A DNA stretch of 64,000 bases from Suillus spraguei (taxonomy: Eukaryota > Basidiomycota > Agaricomycetes > Boletales > Suillaceae), in assembly GCA_016800925.1 (NCBI GenBank), contig JABCPU010000013.1, positions 62,001 through 126,000 on the forward strand. The letters are read 5' to 3'. Below are positions 23,631 to 38,500 of the stretch, piece by piece; within the stretch, counting starts at the first letter, position 1, and each line of letters starts with the position of its first letter. A model generated the notes under the pieces. That model searched no databases, was not told the DNA's origin, and saw nothing but the letters and a program-made list of their open reading frames with translations. The position numbers and the translations under genes were made by a program.

Positions 23631-26600
23631 TTACGCGGTAAATATCCTAGTCAGTAGATATAAGGTTGAGCCAATCAGGCGCTGTAATCCAAATTTGAGT
23701 TTTCGTCCAGTCAGGCGAACATGGAAGACACACCACTGAATTAGTGATCGCCGCAAACGCAAGGATAAATGTAAGATATGCCTTCGTTCGTGATGCGCCT
23801 GCGTCGGGATTGAAAGTACTTGATGAATCGGAACCAGAGAGAATGATGAGCAAGAGTACGCCCTGCCAGGAAGACATCTCATCAACATATGGTCTAAATT
23901 TCGCTTCGGCGGACTCACATTCGACAGCACCCAAGCCAAAGTACCTATAAAATATTAGCCTTTACTTTCTTAAACCAATGAAATCAACGCACATTGGTTC
24001 TGACATTGGCGTAGTAGTCGATAGCTACCATCTCTCGCTCTCGCTCTGTAATTACCTTACCCTTGTCTTTATTTGCGGGTTTTCGGTATTTCAGGTTATC
24101 AATTGACTCCTCGTAGATACCGTTCACGTCCGCAGCTTCGGCAAGCATAGCAATATCGACTTGAGAATGAGAGTCCTGTACTGCGGCACCAAGGTCCGCA
24201 TCTGGAACCGCATCTTGTTTCGTTCCCCATGATATCTAGGATGCCGTCAGATTATATGTCCGACTAATGCAAACTCTAACCTACATCATCAAGGTTCGAG
24301 AATGCATATCTTTTAAATGTGTTAGTGATTATTACGCTCACAGTCCAGTCAATGAAAGACGACATACATGCTCAAGATGTTTATGTATGTCGGACTTAAT
24401 AGAAGGTATTGCACAAAGCTGGTAAGCATATGCCATGGATCGAACGCCAGGAGGCTGCTCAGTATATACACTGTGTAGATCAAAGTTGATCACAGGTGAA
24501 AAGACACCGTAGCAAATGATACTCACCTCCGTAGGTTACTGCCACGCTCAGAAGGACCACGCCCCCACCAGCCTGGCTATATGCAGCTATACCACATAGT
24601 GCAGATGCAATAATGAGGTACACCATCAGGACCGCAAGGAACAGCGAGGCTAGCAGGTATTTGCGATGAGCCCTGTCTAGACGTCAATATCACCATAGCT
24701 TGAACGTCGAAGGAAACATCTACGCTTTAGGCTTGTTCCCCATGGACAGAAGGAAGCAGGCAATAATTATCGAAGCCAAAAAGTACTGAACTATGGCATT
24801 AAAATATTTGATGGAGGGCACACCAAAGGACTTGTCTTCTAGTGACGAGCTCAGGACGACCTGCGAAAAGTACTCAACCTCTGCACCGATCATAAACGAC
24901 CTTGAAACTGACGAAAAACAGGTAAAAGTTTCCCTGATATTTGTCAGTCGATTTCATCCGAGCAACTATGAAATACTCACAATCCCAAACCATGAAAATA
25001 CAATGTTGATGATATTATAAACGGTTTCGATCATGAGTGTCACCTTTCGACTGAAACTATGCCCAGACTGCATAATTTGCCCTACGTGTGCTATAGCATA
25101 TACCGCCGCAAAAAATGAGCCATTTAGCCATCGCCGGCGCTGGCTGATGAACTCTGGTAGCGCATCTGGTACGTCGGTTTCACCAATGGCACCCTTGACA
25201 TACTTCAACACCCTGTTGAAACCAATTAGTTAGGAGTAAAAAGCCGTGACAGGCCGAGCGTTACCAGTTGGAATTTGCTTTTGCTATAAGCTCGAAACAA
25301 AGGATACGCTGGGGATTGAAGTAATCTCAGTACATAGCATCATCGGGAAGCAGGGAGGCATACATCTTCTGCAAGATCTGCATGCGAACATTAGAGAAGT
25401 TGCAAAAGGAGCCTAATGCGAAGACATACACATGTTTGATGTGAATATGTCGGTGTCGTGGCCATGAAGAACTTCGCCTTTGAAATAAGAAGCCAAAGGA
25501 CCTGTTCCGTCCTTGTTATTTGCCAAGGCGATATACCTATGGAAAGCTATAAGATAGACATCATTGATAACTGGTAACTTCAGTGTACCTATAAGCAGAA
25601 AAAGCGCCAGGCTGTGGCTATTAGCTATATTATTCGCGGTAGACTCAACACATCAGCATACCAGGACACTGATGTAACCAAACATGCTTTCCGTTGGCTT
25701 ATCCAAAATATTGCTAAGCTTGTACTCAAAATTTTGAGCTGCGACTGGGAAGACATTAGATGTCAAAAAACAACACCGTCAAATGAAAGAAACCCCAAAC
25801 CTAGGGGATTCAGCAGGTATTGCCAGTTCTTGCCCTTGTATACTGCGATCTCACCACAAGCGCCACCAACGTTCGAGTTGACGTCAAATGTTTTCCACAA
25901 CCGATATATACTATTATTGCCAGGGCGTGTTCCAACATCCAGCAACACGCAGACATTAGGCTGAGGATACAATGAGTTTAGCACTGTTATTAATGACATC
26001 ATCGCTTACCTGTAACATGGGTGCAAAGGCATTGAAGAACCATCGATGACTATTGATCTTTTTCTGGTTCTTCTCCTTCATGCAAAACATAATTTGCGTT
26101 GGCACGATGCCCTTATCTGGATACTTGAAGTGAAGGTTTGGATCCAATGCAAAGGAAGTCGTATACTCGAATAGATGCGCAGTGACTTCCTTGTCATTAA
26201 CTTTGTTCTTCATGTGATCCCCAGGCTGGTAAACTCCGAGGAGTGTCAAACAGTCAAGCACACGCGGGTGAACCTTCTTGCGGCCATCCGCTACAATACA
26301 AACGACAACCTGGAGGGTGTGAAAAGGGTAAAGCAGCATGGGACAGCAGAATGATCACCTTTTTCCAGGCATCAGGTCCCCATGTCTGTGAATTCTTGCG
26401 CGAGCCAAGATGCGCTATATTGCGCATCACTCCATACAAGGTCCTACAAAAGAGGACCTCGTCTTCCTGCAATAACAGGTTTAAAAAGTATATGTCTAAA
26501 GTGTCCTTGAACTCACGTTATACATGGTGATAACAATAAATAATTCAGTCGTGCGACCATTTTCGTTCTGTCGTAGAAAGAACTTCTCTTTCTCGAAATC

Positions 26601-27761
26601 GTCAGGATCACAAGTGACAGCTGTGTACCGCGTCTTAGTCATCTCTGGCTCTCCCCTGTAGGGGAGGACGAGTTTTGGAGGTACATTAAGGTCTACGACG
26701 AGGTTGCCGTTTGTCAGTTGTACCCGTTTCTTTTTCAGGCGTCTACGAACGCGCCCGACGGGTGCAGGTCCAAAGTGACGGGTCTCAACAGGTGTCTCTG
26801 ATTCTTGATACCCAACTGAAGCATCAGGTGTCTTTTCGCCATCATCATAGTACTCTTCGGTGCCGGGAACGTCAGCATACTGCGAGATATCATACTCGTC
26901 ATTGTACTCTGTCTTCTCGTCTTCGTAAGGGTTATACTCGCGAGCTTGGGAGTATCCTGTATAATGGGTATTGTTATTGGAATCCAGTTTGTAATCTTCA
27001 TCCATGAACGGAGTGGGCGACCGTGATCTCGGGGTACGGCAGGAGGAGCGAGTGAAGTTTCCCGATGCATATGCTTCTGTGTCGTGCTGGAAATGATCGA
27101 CGGAGCTATTGAATTCAGGGGATGGACCCGCGCCATAATTCGAATAGATAGTGGGTGTAGAGCTGAAAGGAGTAGCGATGAGGTGTTCGTGTGATGTATT
27201 TGATTGCGGTTGAGGAAGTCCCCGTGCAGGGGACAGTTGAGTGTAGGGAGTTTGCTGATGGAGGTGCGTGGGAGCGTGGTGGTCTGAAAAAGGGTCATGA
27301 CCCTGCGAAGACGTAGGTTCATCAGCAGTGTATGAGTCCTCAAGGTCCAATGTTTCTCCGGTCATTATCGTTGGAAGTAGCTGCCCCGGTTGATACCTTT
27401 CTGGAGGTGGACGAGAGTCGGAAGAGATAGATCTGTTTGTTGTCGCACTTTGCTCAATGTATACTTCGCTGATTTCGCGCACTGTCAGAATGTGGCTCAC
27501 ATATAGTACGACGCTATGACATTACCTGTTTGCAGATTCGTGCGAACTAACTGAATGGCGAACGAGCGTTTTATCCACTTGTTGATTAATAGATGCAGAT
27601 GACGCATCCACACTGCCACATGCATCAATATATTCTTCGTTTGTTAGCGCACTGAGCACTCACGAGTTGTTTGGACTTATGAATGGTCGTTCACAGTCGG
27701 CATCCCCGCTGACGCAATCTGATACACTTGGGACTGGTTTTCGCGGAGTTGCGCGCTTCAT
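23631..27761 (-). CDS. Chitin synthase (division 1, class I-III type)
   Basis: The gene is cut by many introns. The catalytic core reads, in order, [114 protein letters not shown] and [28 protein letters not shown] and QRRRW are the hallmark motifs of chitin synthases. Transmembrane segments follow, and the product ends in [13 protein letters not shown]. The enzyme makes beta-1,4-linked GlcNAc polymer from UDP-GlcNAc at the plasma membrane. A disordered Ser/Pro/Glu-rich N-terminus of about 250 residues precedes the core. I place the start at 27761 ([12 protein letters not shown]), because two upstream exons splice in frame to the main N-terminal exon; an internal ATG at 27365 is the alternative. 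Confidence 0.93.
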
Positions 27762-29568
27762 TCCTATTAATGGTCGTTGAGCTGTTAAACCAAAATATGC
27801 GCTGTGGTGCAAATGTTCAAACGTTCAAGGAGATGTAACGATAGGATGTAACGTGGGTGTGACAGGTTCGTGTCGCGTCTTGATCACGTGCTCGCAAGTA
27901 AGCTGCGCTAGTTTTCATTGGTACTGCCACTACTTAGTAGCGGCTGGCCGCGCTCACTCATCCGAATCGACACATGATTCAAATTTGTGTTCTTTACTCA
28001 TAGGTGCTTATATGTGTTCTCTGTGCTCCGTCATCATCTTTTACTGGGATGTGGATCCTTGCTCGGGGCAAGCTAAAACTGGGGCTACTTTGAGGTTCTC
28101 GATTTGTCACGAGCACCCAACTTTCAAGATTTTGCTTCACAAACATCATCCGATTTACTTGTAATTCAAGTCGACCACCTTCTTACTCACTGGTTACCCC
28201 GCTCGAGGACTTCCTTTGTGTATGCGGGTGGCCACACAACATATGAGCTCTTCAAGCAGGCTTCTAAGTTAGCACGGACCGAACTGCTATTGATGAAGCA
28301 GCAAAAGAGTCACAAGACCTACGAACGCGATAGAACGAGATGGTGGTTAAAATATGTAATCTTCAGGGTTTCTCGTGACTCCTGTTTCCGCTGTCGTATC
28401 AAGAGTTGCAAACGGCGAGACGTCCGAGTGATAGCCCAGCCATCATCCTCATTGCGAGTCGGTATTCGTGCAATGCCATCATCGTCCCGACATCATGAGA
28501 GCTTCATCACGTCCCTTCCTATCTCTCACTCTCGCAGATCTCAAGAAACTCAAAAACGACTTCGCGAAGGCAATATGGCACACAGCTATTATTGCTCCAA
28601 TGGAACCAAGGACGGAGCTGATAGCACCCTTGCGGATTATATGGGGCAAGTTCATGATACCAATCGTCAACGCACGCACTCTAGCGAGATCTGAAGTTGG
28701 GACCCCCGCTCTTGAATCCGGCTGTCCAACAGCAGCCTTACTTCCATTTCACCCATCTTGAACGAGGCCAGATCGCTATGGGCGGGAAGACAATTATGTC
28801 TGCTCTTACACGCCCACACTCTTGGCTCTGATCAGAGAACAACAGGCGATAAGACATGTATGACTCCGTTATTTGTAGGAGTCGGCCAAAGCACGACGCT
28901 CGCCGTTGTGGATGAGGTCAAGTTCGTTAATAAACTTGTTCTTCCCATTGTCAAGTTCACCAACATGTCTGGTGACGAAGCCAGGCACACTAGAAGTTTT
29001 GTGAAGTTACACCTGGCAGACCCGACGAAGTCGTCCACTTCGCAACTGGTTTGCAGTTTTCCAGGTTCAAGAGCGTCATTGGGTTGACAATGCTATCACA
29101 AAACACGTCGTCAGCTTTCTATTCAATGATGTATCATGGACTGTACAAAGGCGTCCTTGGCACGCAAATAAGTATACTATGTGTGATGTGAAGATGTGCC
29201 ACTCGAGTAAAGAATCAGTCTGGTGACTCGTCATATCGGTGTATAGCTTTCAAGTGTTGGGGACAGTTCCAAAACTTCTACTTAGTCACCTAATATTTAT
29301 TTATTTAGTTTCAATTTATGTCCTATTTGAGAGTATACTCTATGGTACACCTAATAGTTGGTATCAATTTATCTTGGTATGAAGATTGCAATAATATTCA
29401 CACGTGTGTGAAAGATCACAACCCAGCATTAGTGACAACAAGTGAAATATGGCGTATTCGAGGTCCCAAACTGCAAAATAAAATACAATAAAAATCATAT
29501 CGGTCCGATCAGGGTGTTTCCTGAGGAAGTAGGCAGAGGAAGAGCAGACTGGAACTGCAGGCAAGATT
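27762..29568. other. Intergenic 1.8-kb stretch with unassigned open frames
   Basis: Overlapping plus-strand frames at 28104-28694 (196 codons) and 28468-28761 (97 codons), and one at 28758-29087 (109 codons), lack motifs and consistent splicing. They may be decayed coding sequence. The AT-rich end (29270-29560) is probably the 3' flank of the giant gene that ends at 29569. Confidence 0.35.
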
Positions 29569-32500
29569 TCAGTTCCAAAACTCAGGACGGTTGGAACGCA
29601 TGCTTACTGGGTTAAATCCGGAAGGCCCATGTACCGCAGATGCCAGGACTCCAGAACTTGGTGCGGAGGATCCAAGTCCTACGGTTATGGCTGACGGTAA
29701 GGGAACTGATGCAATCGAACCACCAAGCGACATTGTCGCTGTCATTGACTGGCCTGCTAAAGAAAGGTCCGCAAGACTGATGCCGAGGTCATACGAGGCA
29801 GTGACATGATATTGATTGATATGAAGCCATGGAATCTGGTAACCACCACTGCCCACACTATCGTATACTGTTGGTCAGTGCGATTTCACATGTCCTTGTT
29901 ACGCGTCGACACTGACCTTGTCGTTGCTACACATTGGATGTCCAAATAGCCCAGCGGAATGATGGGTAGGGATGCAAGGGCACCCTTGACCAGCTTAACA
30001 TTTCCGAACTTTCCACTGTTGACAGTCTGTTTCGGAGGAATTACAAATGAGCTGAATGCCTGGTCCAAATGCGCATAAATTTCTCCGTTGATCAAACCAT
30101 CAGCCTGCACAAATGAGATCTCGAGTTCAGCATCGAGTGGATTTGTAACCTTGCATAGTGTGAGTTTTATATCCAAAGCACGCGTGAAACATTGGGACGT
30201 ACGTCAAAGCTAAGATTGATTTCGTTGGTCAGAAGTGTGGCTGGGGTGATTTCAGGGTATAAGTGGGAAATAATTGGAGCGACGTTCAAGCCTGTGACTT
30301 CCATGAGCGATGAGGAGTGTGCAGATGCTATTTTACTCACCCGTGACACTAGTTGTCAAAGTCAGGCCTTCGAGTGCTGGTTGGAGTGAAGCAAATGGTG
30401 TACTCGCAGAATCTCCTTGAATAGTAATCGAAAGGCTATTGCCAGTTTGCAGGAAACTAGTGAGGAAGGCCTACGTCACAGAAATCAATGACCAGGTCAG
30501 AATAAGGTCCATGACACCAACCTCAGCTATGGTGTCATTCGGATTTGCAGGCTCGTAATGGAACTCTCCTGGCATCATATCCTCTCCTGGGACCAAGTTA
30601 AAGGACTTAACGAAAAGTTCAGCTAGTGCCAAATCCATTTCAATCACTCACGCACATTGAATGTTGCTCGACCAATCATGACATCTTGGTAATACACTGG
30701 CAGGGCGATGTCAATTGTGTCAAGTGAGACGTTGGACGGGTTGTTCATCGAAGACGTGAGTGGTGAGATGATATATTGATTCCCACCGTTCCCACCACTG
30801 CCAGAAATCGAGATGTTGGTTATCGTTGCCTTGCCATCAAAGGAGTTTATACCTAACAGTTTTCAAGTATGAATGGAAGCTGGTTCATACTGAAACTCAC
30901 CAGCTAGGCTTGAAATGACATCGAAAGCAATTCCTGAGATAGGAATATCACCAATGGCAGTCTTGGCAGTCACATCAGCAGTTCCGCTCAATCCCAGGTC
31001 TGCCGAACTCTTGTCCGTCACTTGAGCGAACATGGCTTCGAAGGCAGCATCGTTGACTGAAGTTAATGGGACATTATGGAAACTGATCGGTAACGTAGCA
31101 AGATTCCCGGTTGACACCCCTCCAATATTGTCGGATTGAGGAAGATTCAACTATAAAAGGGTCAGTGACATCTCGTATGGACCACTAACTAACCTTACCT
31201 GAGCTGCAGCTGCACCTCCATAGTTGAGGTCCATGTTGACAGTAGACTGAATCACCTGTAACGAGAAACCGAAGGGGTTCTTGTATTGTGCTATGGTATT
31301 ATTAGAACCTGATAATGGAGAAAACGCCTGGTCCTGGCTCTGCACTGTCAAGCTCAAATCCAAGAGTGCGATGGATTGAATAATCTATTTTCATTAGCAC
31401 AATTTTCTCCTGCGCAATTGTCAAGGAACTTACGTCAAACTTCTTTCCAGGCAAAGTGACATCGAGTGTAAGAGTTTTAAAGGCTGTACTAAGCCATGTT
31501 ACTGGTCCGTTTGCACCTGGAGGCTGAACAGTGTCGCATTGAACATTCAGCGTGATATTATCTGCAGCCAGGTATTCCGAGAATAATTTGCCAACAGTGC
31601 TCAGACCAGAGCCGCTTTGAGGTATCATCTGTCCACTGAGGTGGGATGTCACTGAAACTCAGGTGGTAGGACGAGGTTACTGGCGGTAAGTGCTATAAAA
31701 GGCCTTAGACAACGTTTCGATTACATCAAATTTTCACTCACGTCCAATGCGTGTATTCTCGAAGTAGGCTTGGAATCCAACATTTCCGAGGTCGATGCCA
31801 AGTTCTGGGAGAAGAAATCAGAAAAAAAAGAAGGGATAGCAGAAGGAATTATACAAACGAGCAGGGGAAGGAATGATTGAGTCTGTCGATATCGTAATTC
31901 CCCCAGCTGGATCGTCGGAGGGAAGTTGGAAGTTACTGATCGTGACGCCTGGGAGACCATTAAATGCTTTCAAGTGACCGTCTTTGACAATGAGACTCCA
32001 TTGAAGATTGTTCCTAGAGCAGTTAATTTGAGGGAGGAAGTAGAAATTGTCCAGTCAAAACTTGGATTGTGTAGCAAATACGTCGCAAATGAAGTGAACC
32101 TGATACTTTTGTCAGCATCTATAAAAATGTCGCGAATACAATTCTGCTCACTGGATTTGATCCGTGATCACCAGCTGGCCTTGTGTGTTGTAATTCGGCA
32201 CTCCGATATTTGCGGCAGCACATACTATGGATCACAGTGAGCATTCCGCGTGTGATCTGCTTTGACCAGCTCACCTGGAGGCAGTGCAATGGTCGCAATA
32301 TCATGGCCTTGCCATGTTACCCTGTCCGACATCAGCGCCTGCACACACAAACTGGGCGAAGACATACGTCACTGGATCAACAAACTCAATCAAAGCGTCT
32401 AGAGGGCCAACGTTGGTCAAGGACCCTTGCAAGGAGAGCTGGAAGCCCTCGTTTGTGATATCCCTATCCCAACCATCAATAACCAAATTAGATGTTAATA

Positions 32501-35500
32501 AGTGGTCGAAGCGTACGTGATATTTGCTTGGTTGAAAGCTAGTGTAGCGCCGTTGACGAGATCTTGGGTAATAGGACCACCCACCGCACCGATCAGATAC
32601 AAAGATGTCTTGTCTGTCTGTAATCAATCGAGTGATAAGCGTCGAAGCAAGTAGAATTTCCAGACTTACAATAGCCGAAACCCCATACTGATTGAAAGCA
32701 AGATTCGTTGCGTCTAGTGAATCACTAAATTTACTGAACAACCCACAGGCAAAGCTCTTACAATCATCAAGTTTGACGGAAGAATCCACGGCAAGTGTGA
32801 CTTGTAAACCATTCAATGCGTTCAAAATGGCGTCGTTGATATCGAACTGATTGCCGCTAATGTTTTTACGTCAGAGAACTGTAGGCCTGGAAAGACGTTG
32901 TGGTCATACCTGACGCAAGTTGGATTACTTGTATCCACTGATGTATTAACCTTGAAGAAGATGTCATTTAGGTATCGATCTAAAAAGAACTGAACTTACA
33001 GGTGGGTGGAAGCTCGGGTTATCAATAACCAACTGGAACAAGCTCGTCAAAGGACCGAGGTTGACATTGTGCTCTTGAGCGGAAGTGGTGATCAACCCAA
33101 TGATGGTCAATGGATCAAGGTTGAAGTTAAACGGAAGCACGGGCGACGTAATATTGGAATGTCCATTGGCATGGATCGGGTTCGAAGACATTTGAACATG
33201 ATCAATAGCGCCGAGGGTCAGGTTGTGGTAGGTTGCGATTGCGGTGACTTCAAGCAGATTGATGCTGGCTGTGAACGGATTTGCCAAAGTGAAAGTCGTT
33301 GATGCTACGCCAGTTTGAACGATATTAGTTGGAAATTCCAAGGAAGCGCTGCCAATGAGGTTCTGGTGCAAGGCTGGGATAGTCACTGGTGACAAATTAA
33401 TCTGTGCAAGAGCTGGTTCCAAGGAACTAATCGAAGTGGAACTGGAGGTCCCCATAATGGTTGTTTGCGAATCAACGCCCTGGAGGTAGTTCTCGAGCAT
33501 TGCTTGACCTGCCGCTGTTTGTGCAGCTCCTTGAGGGGAGTAATGGACATCTAATGGATACATAAGCAAGGGTATACTCTCAGAGCAAGGGCAAATACCA
33601 GTAGGATAGGACACGTTCCCAGGCTGAATGATCATGTTGCTCTGCAGATGAGAGGTAAACGTCAAATGGAGGATCCGCGAGGTCATGAATACCCACCAAG
33701 TCGGCAGTACCAATGACTTGGTTTCTATTGACGGCCGGTCAGTGCGTATTTCATAAGAATTAAGGAAGACACTCACTCGAACTGCAATGCAAATGAGACA
33801 TCGCCAGTACCTAAGAGCAAACGTCAATAGTAGCAACAATCAAAAGGGTCTGCTGCTCACCAATAGTCAGGTTGCTACGAGCGAGTAAAGACGCATTGAT
33901 ATCGGACTTGTCTTCATAACACATGTTACGTACCTTGGGTTGAAAAGTGAAGTGTCCAACGTAATTAATAGATAATCTGAATATCCGTGATTGACATCCA
34001 AATTGGCAACGGAGGCAGGCTTCGCCTTGAGCCCTTGTAATCCCGCGATCGTAGATTGGACAGAGAACTCGATGTCCACTAGAGACAAGACGCCAACCGC
34101 CGTAGACGCATCAGCATTCGCAGCGCCCGACAGTGTTAACATTTGCGAAGATCCTAGCGTCGTAGCAGCTATGAAATTCTGGAAAGTTTCATGCTGGTCA
34201 GAATACACAGCAAACGAACATTGGCAAACATCAAGTAAATGATACGATTCTGAACGTCGGTCTTGCTGGGGCTCCGTGGGATCACCAGTTCAGCAAAGGA
34301 TTGACCATTATATCCAGCAGTAATATTTTGTGCAAGCGCCGTGATATCGATTGGGAAGCCGAAAGGCAGAGTGAACGCGGCAGTGGTCAAGTTGCTGCCT
34401 GACACTGGATCATATGCCATGGCCTCGGTGAACATAAGAGACAGCTGCTCGAGATTAATCGACTGGATGATATCAAGCTTTCCTTTGTTCGGCAGCGATG
34501 TCACAACCTGAAGGGTTTGTATACCTTCGTTTAGCCAAGTGACCTGTAGGTGTGATCAGCAAGCACCATTCTGATGAAAACAAGTATCTCACATCGCTCG
34601 GGCCAGCACCAGCGCCATAAACGGTGACCTGACTGTCCAAGCCATGAATGTAATTGTTGAAAATGGCGGAAACAGTTGCGAGCCCTTCTGAAGAGTTCTG
34701 CGGAATGAGCCGACCAGCTAGCCCAAGTGATGAGGTAGAGTTTGGCGCTAGCGTGACAGTCGAAGTTGAAGAGACTGGAGCTATCTCAATGCCGTTGGCA
34801 TAGGTGTTGAATGCAATAGAGCTGAGTTCAATGCCAATTTGAGAAGGCTACAACAAAAGATACGTGAATGAGGCATCAAGGTTGAGTAACGAAAACATAC
34901 ATTGATGACTTCTGAATCAATCGTCAGATGGATTCCACCAGCAGGGTCGTTGGACGGGAGGTCGAAGGAATTGATGACCACGCCATTCTTAAGACCATTG
35001 AAGCCTTTTAAGGTCACAACTTTAGAAGGAAGAGAGATGCCGGATACTTCGATACCTTGGAGCGTGTCAATAATATGGTACCGAGCTTCCACCGAATTAA
35101 CATACCAAGAGCACTGACTATGTATCCGCCAAAATATTCGTAAGTGACAATACAAGTTGTACCTAGTATGAACGTACCAGTCAAGTTATCGCCGGAAATA
35201 TCCCATTCAAACGATTCGTCATTTAGCATAGCCTAGAGACGTTGAGGCAAAATACAATGTATGGGATGATGTTTCTCCCACCTTGGTAAAGTTGGCCAAA
35301 TAATCTGCGTTTGCGACTTCAAATGTAGTTTGCACGTTGAGAGTAGCTCCGACATCACCGACGACATTAACGGGGTCCATCTTCATCACGCCAATGGGCT
35401 GACCGTCCCACGAAACAGTGAGTCCGTTGTTGAACGTGATTATCGCGTCAACTGTCAAAATGAAGTTCAACAAGTATGCACTGAGAGGAATAGGAGGACA

Positions 35501-38500
35501 AACAAGGCCCAGCGTTCGTGATGCTTCCGTTCAATTGCGTCCCTATAGAACTCTGGTAAGATGCGTAAGGCATCGCACTCTGACACATACCAAACATCGT
35601 CTCTTGAGGGTTAGTGATAAGAACTGATTCCACACTGCAACACGATTTCAGCAAAAGTTAGCTCCAAAGCAATCAATGTCAATCACCTCAGGATGCTGCC
35701 ACTGACGATCTTCTGAACGATAGGTTTCGCCAAGATGGGCAGGATTAAGTGAGGCTGCTGTCCGTGGAAATGGGGACATCAGTCTGAGTGTAACTGAGTG
35801 TCGTTGCATAGTCCCCTGCACAGTACTACTGTGAGCAATCAAAAGCAAATTCCAGCAAAATTCGAACCAATCGTAAGCTGTGAAGATAGCTCTATGTCGC
35901 TCCTCAATTGTTTGAATGCTTGGTCAACAAAATTCGGTAGATTAAATCCCCTAAACAGTTTTATTTAGTGTCAGAAGCGGAAAGAAATTGTAGAATTTAC
36001 GTGTATATGTTGGCTCTCCGTTGCTGCTGAGGAACTGACTCAGAGTCCGCCGTCGTGGCAGTTACATACTGATAATCCCCAAGAGCTACAATTCCGTCCA
36101 GTTGTATGGGATCAAACCTGCCTGTACGGCGAGCACGCGAGTCAATGTGAAAAGCATTGGCGGATCGTAGTTCATGGTCATATTGAGAACCGGAGACTTC
36201 GTAGTCGATTTCCCTGCAGAGTTGAAATTTGTGGCAGTATTGATGGAACCGAGGTGCAAGCCATGCGAGGTTATATTGGATGAGATACTGGTGATGTCGA
36301 AGCTTGCGGTGAAAGGATTGACGAGCGCCACGGTGACCTGGCTGATGTTGTTTGTGACAAAAGTGGTAGGAAGGACTATTCAATCGTTTAACAGGTTGGT
36401 CCGAAAACAAGTAATTCAACTTACTCTCCAAAGAACCCGTCGACAAAAGACTGGAGTTGAGGCCAGGAAGCGTAGTGGTGATGCTCATACTTTCAAAGGC
36501 CTCTAGGAGAGAAGCAACCTGTGTGCTCCCACTGTAGCCCACGATATTAAGCTCCACGTCTGGTGACCTAATTATTCCCTCTCTTGAAGGCAAAGGTTCA
36601 ACACATACCTTGACCGCCAACAAACTGGCTGAGTGTTTGCAATCCTTCGGGTGAGTTGTTAGGCTGTAAACGTGGTTAACGGATAAATGGGGCATATAGG
36701 CGGTAGACGGCGTACATCAAAAGCAGATGTCGAGCGAACCGAGTTATTCCCCATGTTCAGTGTCAAATTAGGCATCAATGCTGTTCCGAGGATTGCACCA
36801 TCGCGTTGCAGCTGAAGTTCTGTGGCAAGAAACATGTCAGTTTCAAATCCTTAAGTTACAAACAGCTACTACAACTGACGTAGGTCACCAGTAGCGAGAT
36901 CAAGATTGGAAGGGTTATAGATGGACACTAGGGATGAAGTCAGCCACAATTTGACAGCACTAAAAAAGTTTTCTTGCCATCGATGCTAAGATTAAGGGCC
37001 TGCTGAGTCCCGCCCATAACGTCGACAGCCCCAATAGTAGTATACCCCTTCAGACCTTGCAAGCCATTGAGACCGGTCGACACGTTAACCTTGATAGGGT
37101 CCAAAGTAATTTGACCGATGCTCGTATTCGCGACTGCGCGAGAATTGCCGACCAGCAGGAAGTCAGTCGTGGTAGAATCCGTAAGTTCCATGTCTGCAAA
37201 ATATACAATTACCGATCGCACCATTTGAAAACAGCACACTTACTGAATGCAGCGAAACTACTATGCTCCGGATCTGTAGCATTCAAAACGCTATTTAAAA
37301 TGGTTATGTTAATAGTGCCCTCAGTGTCTGTCGGGCTCAGCACAGTGATTGAAGACGTCGATGCACCCAGGGGCTGCGTGGCAAGACGGTTACTGACAAA
37401 TTGCAGATGTAGTGGAGGACCATACCGTATTCAAGCCCGCTACATTCGAACCATTTTTGACAATTACAAACTCATTCTGGATCTGATCGATAGACAACCC
37501 AAACCCAAAAGGCAATTCTGTTGTGCCAAGTAAGACATAATAACACTGCTTTTAACCCAAATCACTCACCCATGGTCGCATGAACTGAGTTACTGTCCAC
37601 TTGTGGGGTCCATGCCGTCTCTGGAGTGAATGCGAGTGCCATACTCCCTATCTGGATAGACCGAATTGGGTTGATCGGTGTGGTTGACTTGAAGGGCACT
37701 GTTAGCTCGAGGCTTCGCAACCCCTGGCTAAGCCAAGATATCTGTGAACCGTCAGGCTGCAGTGTTGACTTGCCCACTGCAATGACAGGCGAACTTTCGA
37801 AATTGATATAATTGGTGAAAAGCTGTGAGACCGTCGCAAGGTTGGCAGGCGTCGTCTGGGGTACCAGAATACCGTTCAATGTGATGTTGTTAGGACCAGA
37901 GACCTGAAGCAAGTTGAGACATCGGAATCGAGAAATTAGAACGTAGGACCTACGATGTTGGTATTGAACCCTGTTCCAGTACCAAGATAAACGTTTTGGT
38001 ACATGAGGTCAAAAACTACTGTTCCCAACCCCAGCGTGAAAGGGCTACACCAAGCGATCAGGTCAAAATGCAATGAAGACTTTAGGTCGAAGAATACCTT
38101 GTATTGTTTAACTGCGTGATCGCCACGAAATTAATGCCTCCACAGGATTGTCACTAGGTAACTGCAGGTCCTCGAGAATGACATTGCCGGCAAAATTATT
38201 CGTGCCTTAGCAAGACTCCTCGTCAGTTGCACCGAAATCGACATGAATATGAAAATACTGCACCATTTATGGTCACCAGCTTCTCGAATGAAATACCATG
38301 CGCGGTGGGGAACTTCATCGCCTGGACATTCAAATTGGAACTCTGTAATTTCCAAGTAAAATTTTGTGAAGTAATCATTGCGCTTGTGAAGCGGCCGAAG
38401 GCATCTTGATCTGTAATGTAGAAGGTCGTGGTATCATTGATCGTTGCCTGTTTATTAGAAGCATACAGAGTCGAAAGCGACATATAGCCGAGGGGTACTT

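Noticed and set aside
27365..27365. ATG at 27365 as the chitin synthase start
   Set aside because: Two upstream exons starting at 27761 splice in frame to the residues before this Met, so the longer N-terminus is preferred, though not proven.
33006..33302. Plus-strand frames across the giant DUF3712 gene (also 34902, 37057, 38406)
   Set aside because: They lie opposite exons that continue the LEA-like protein and show no motifs of their own.
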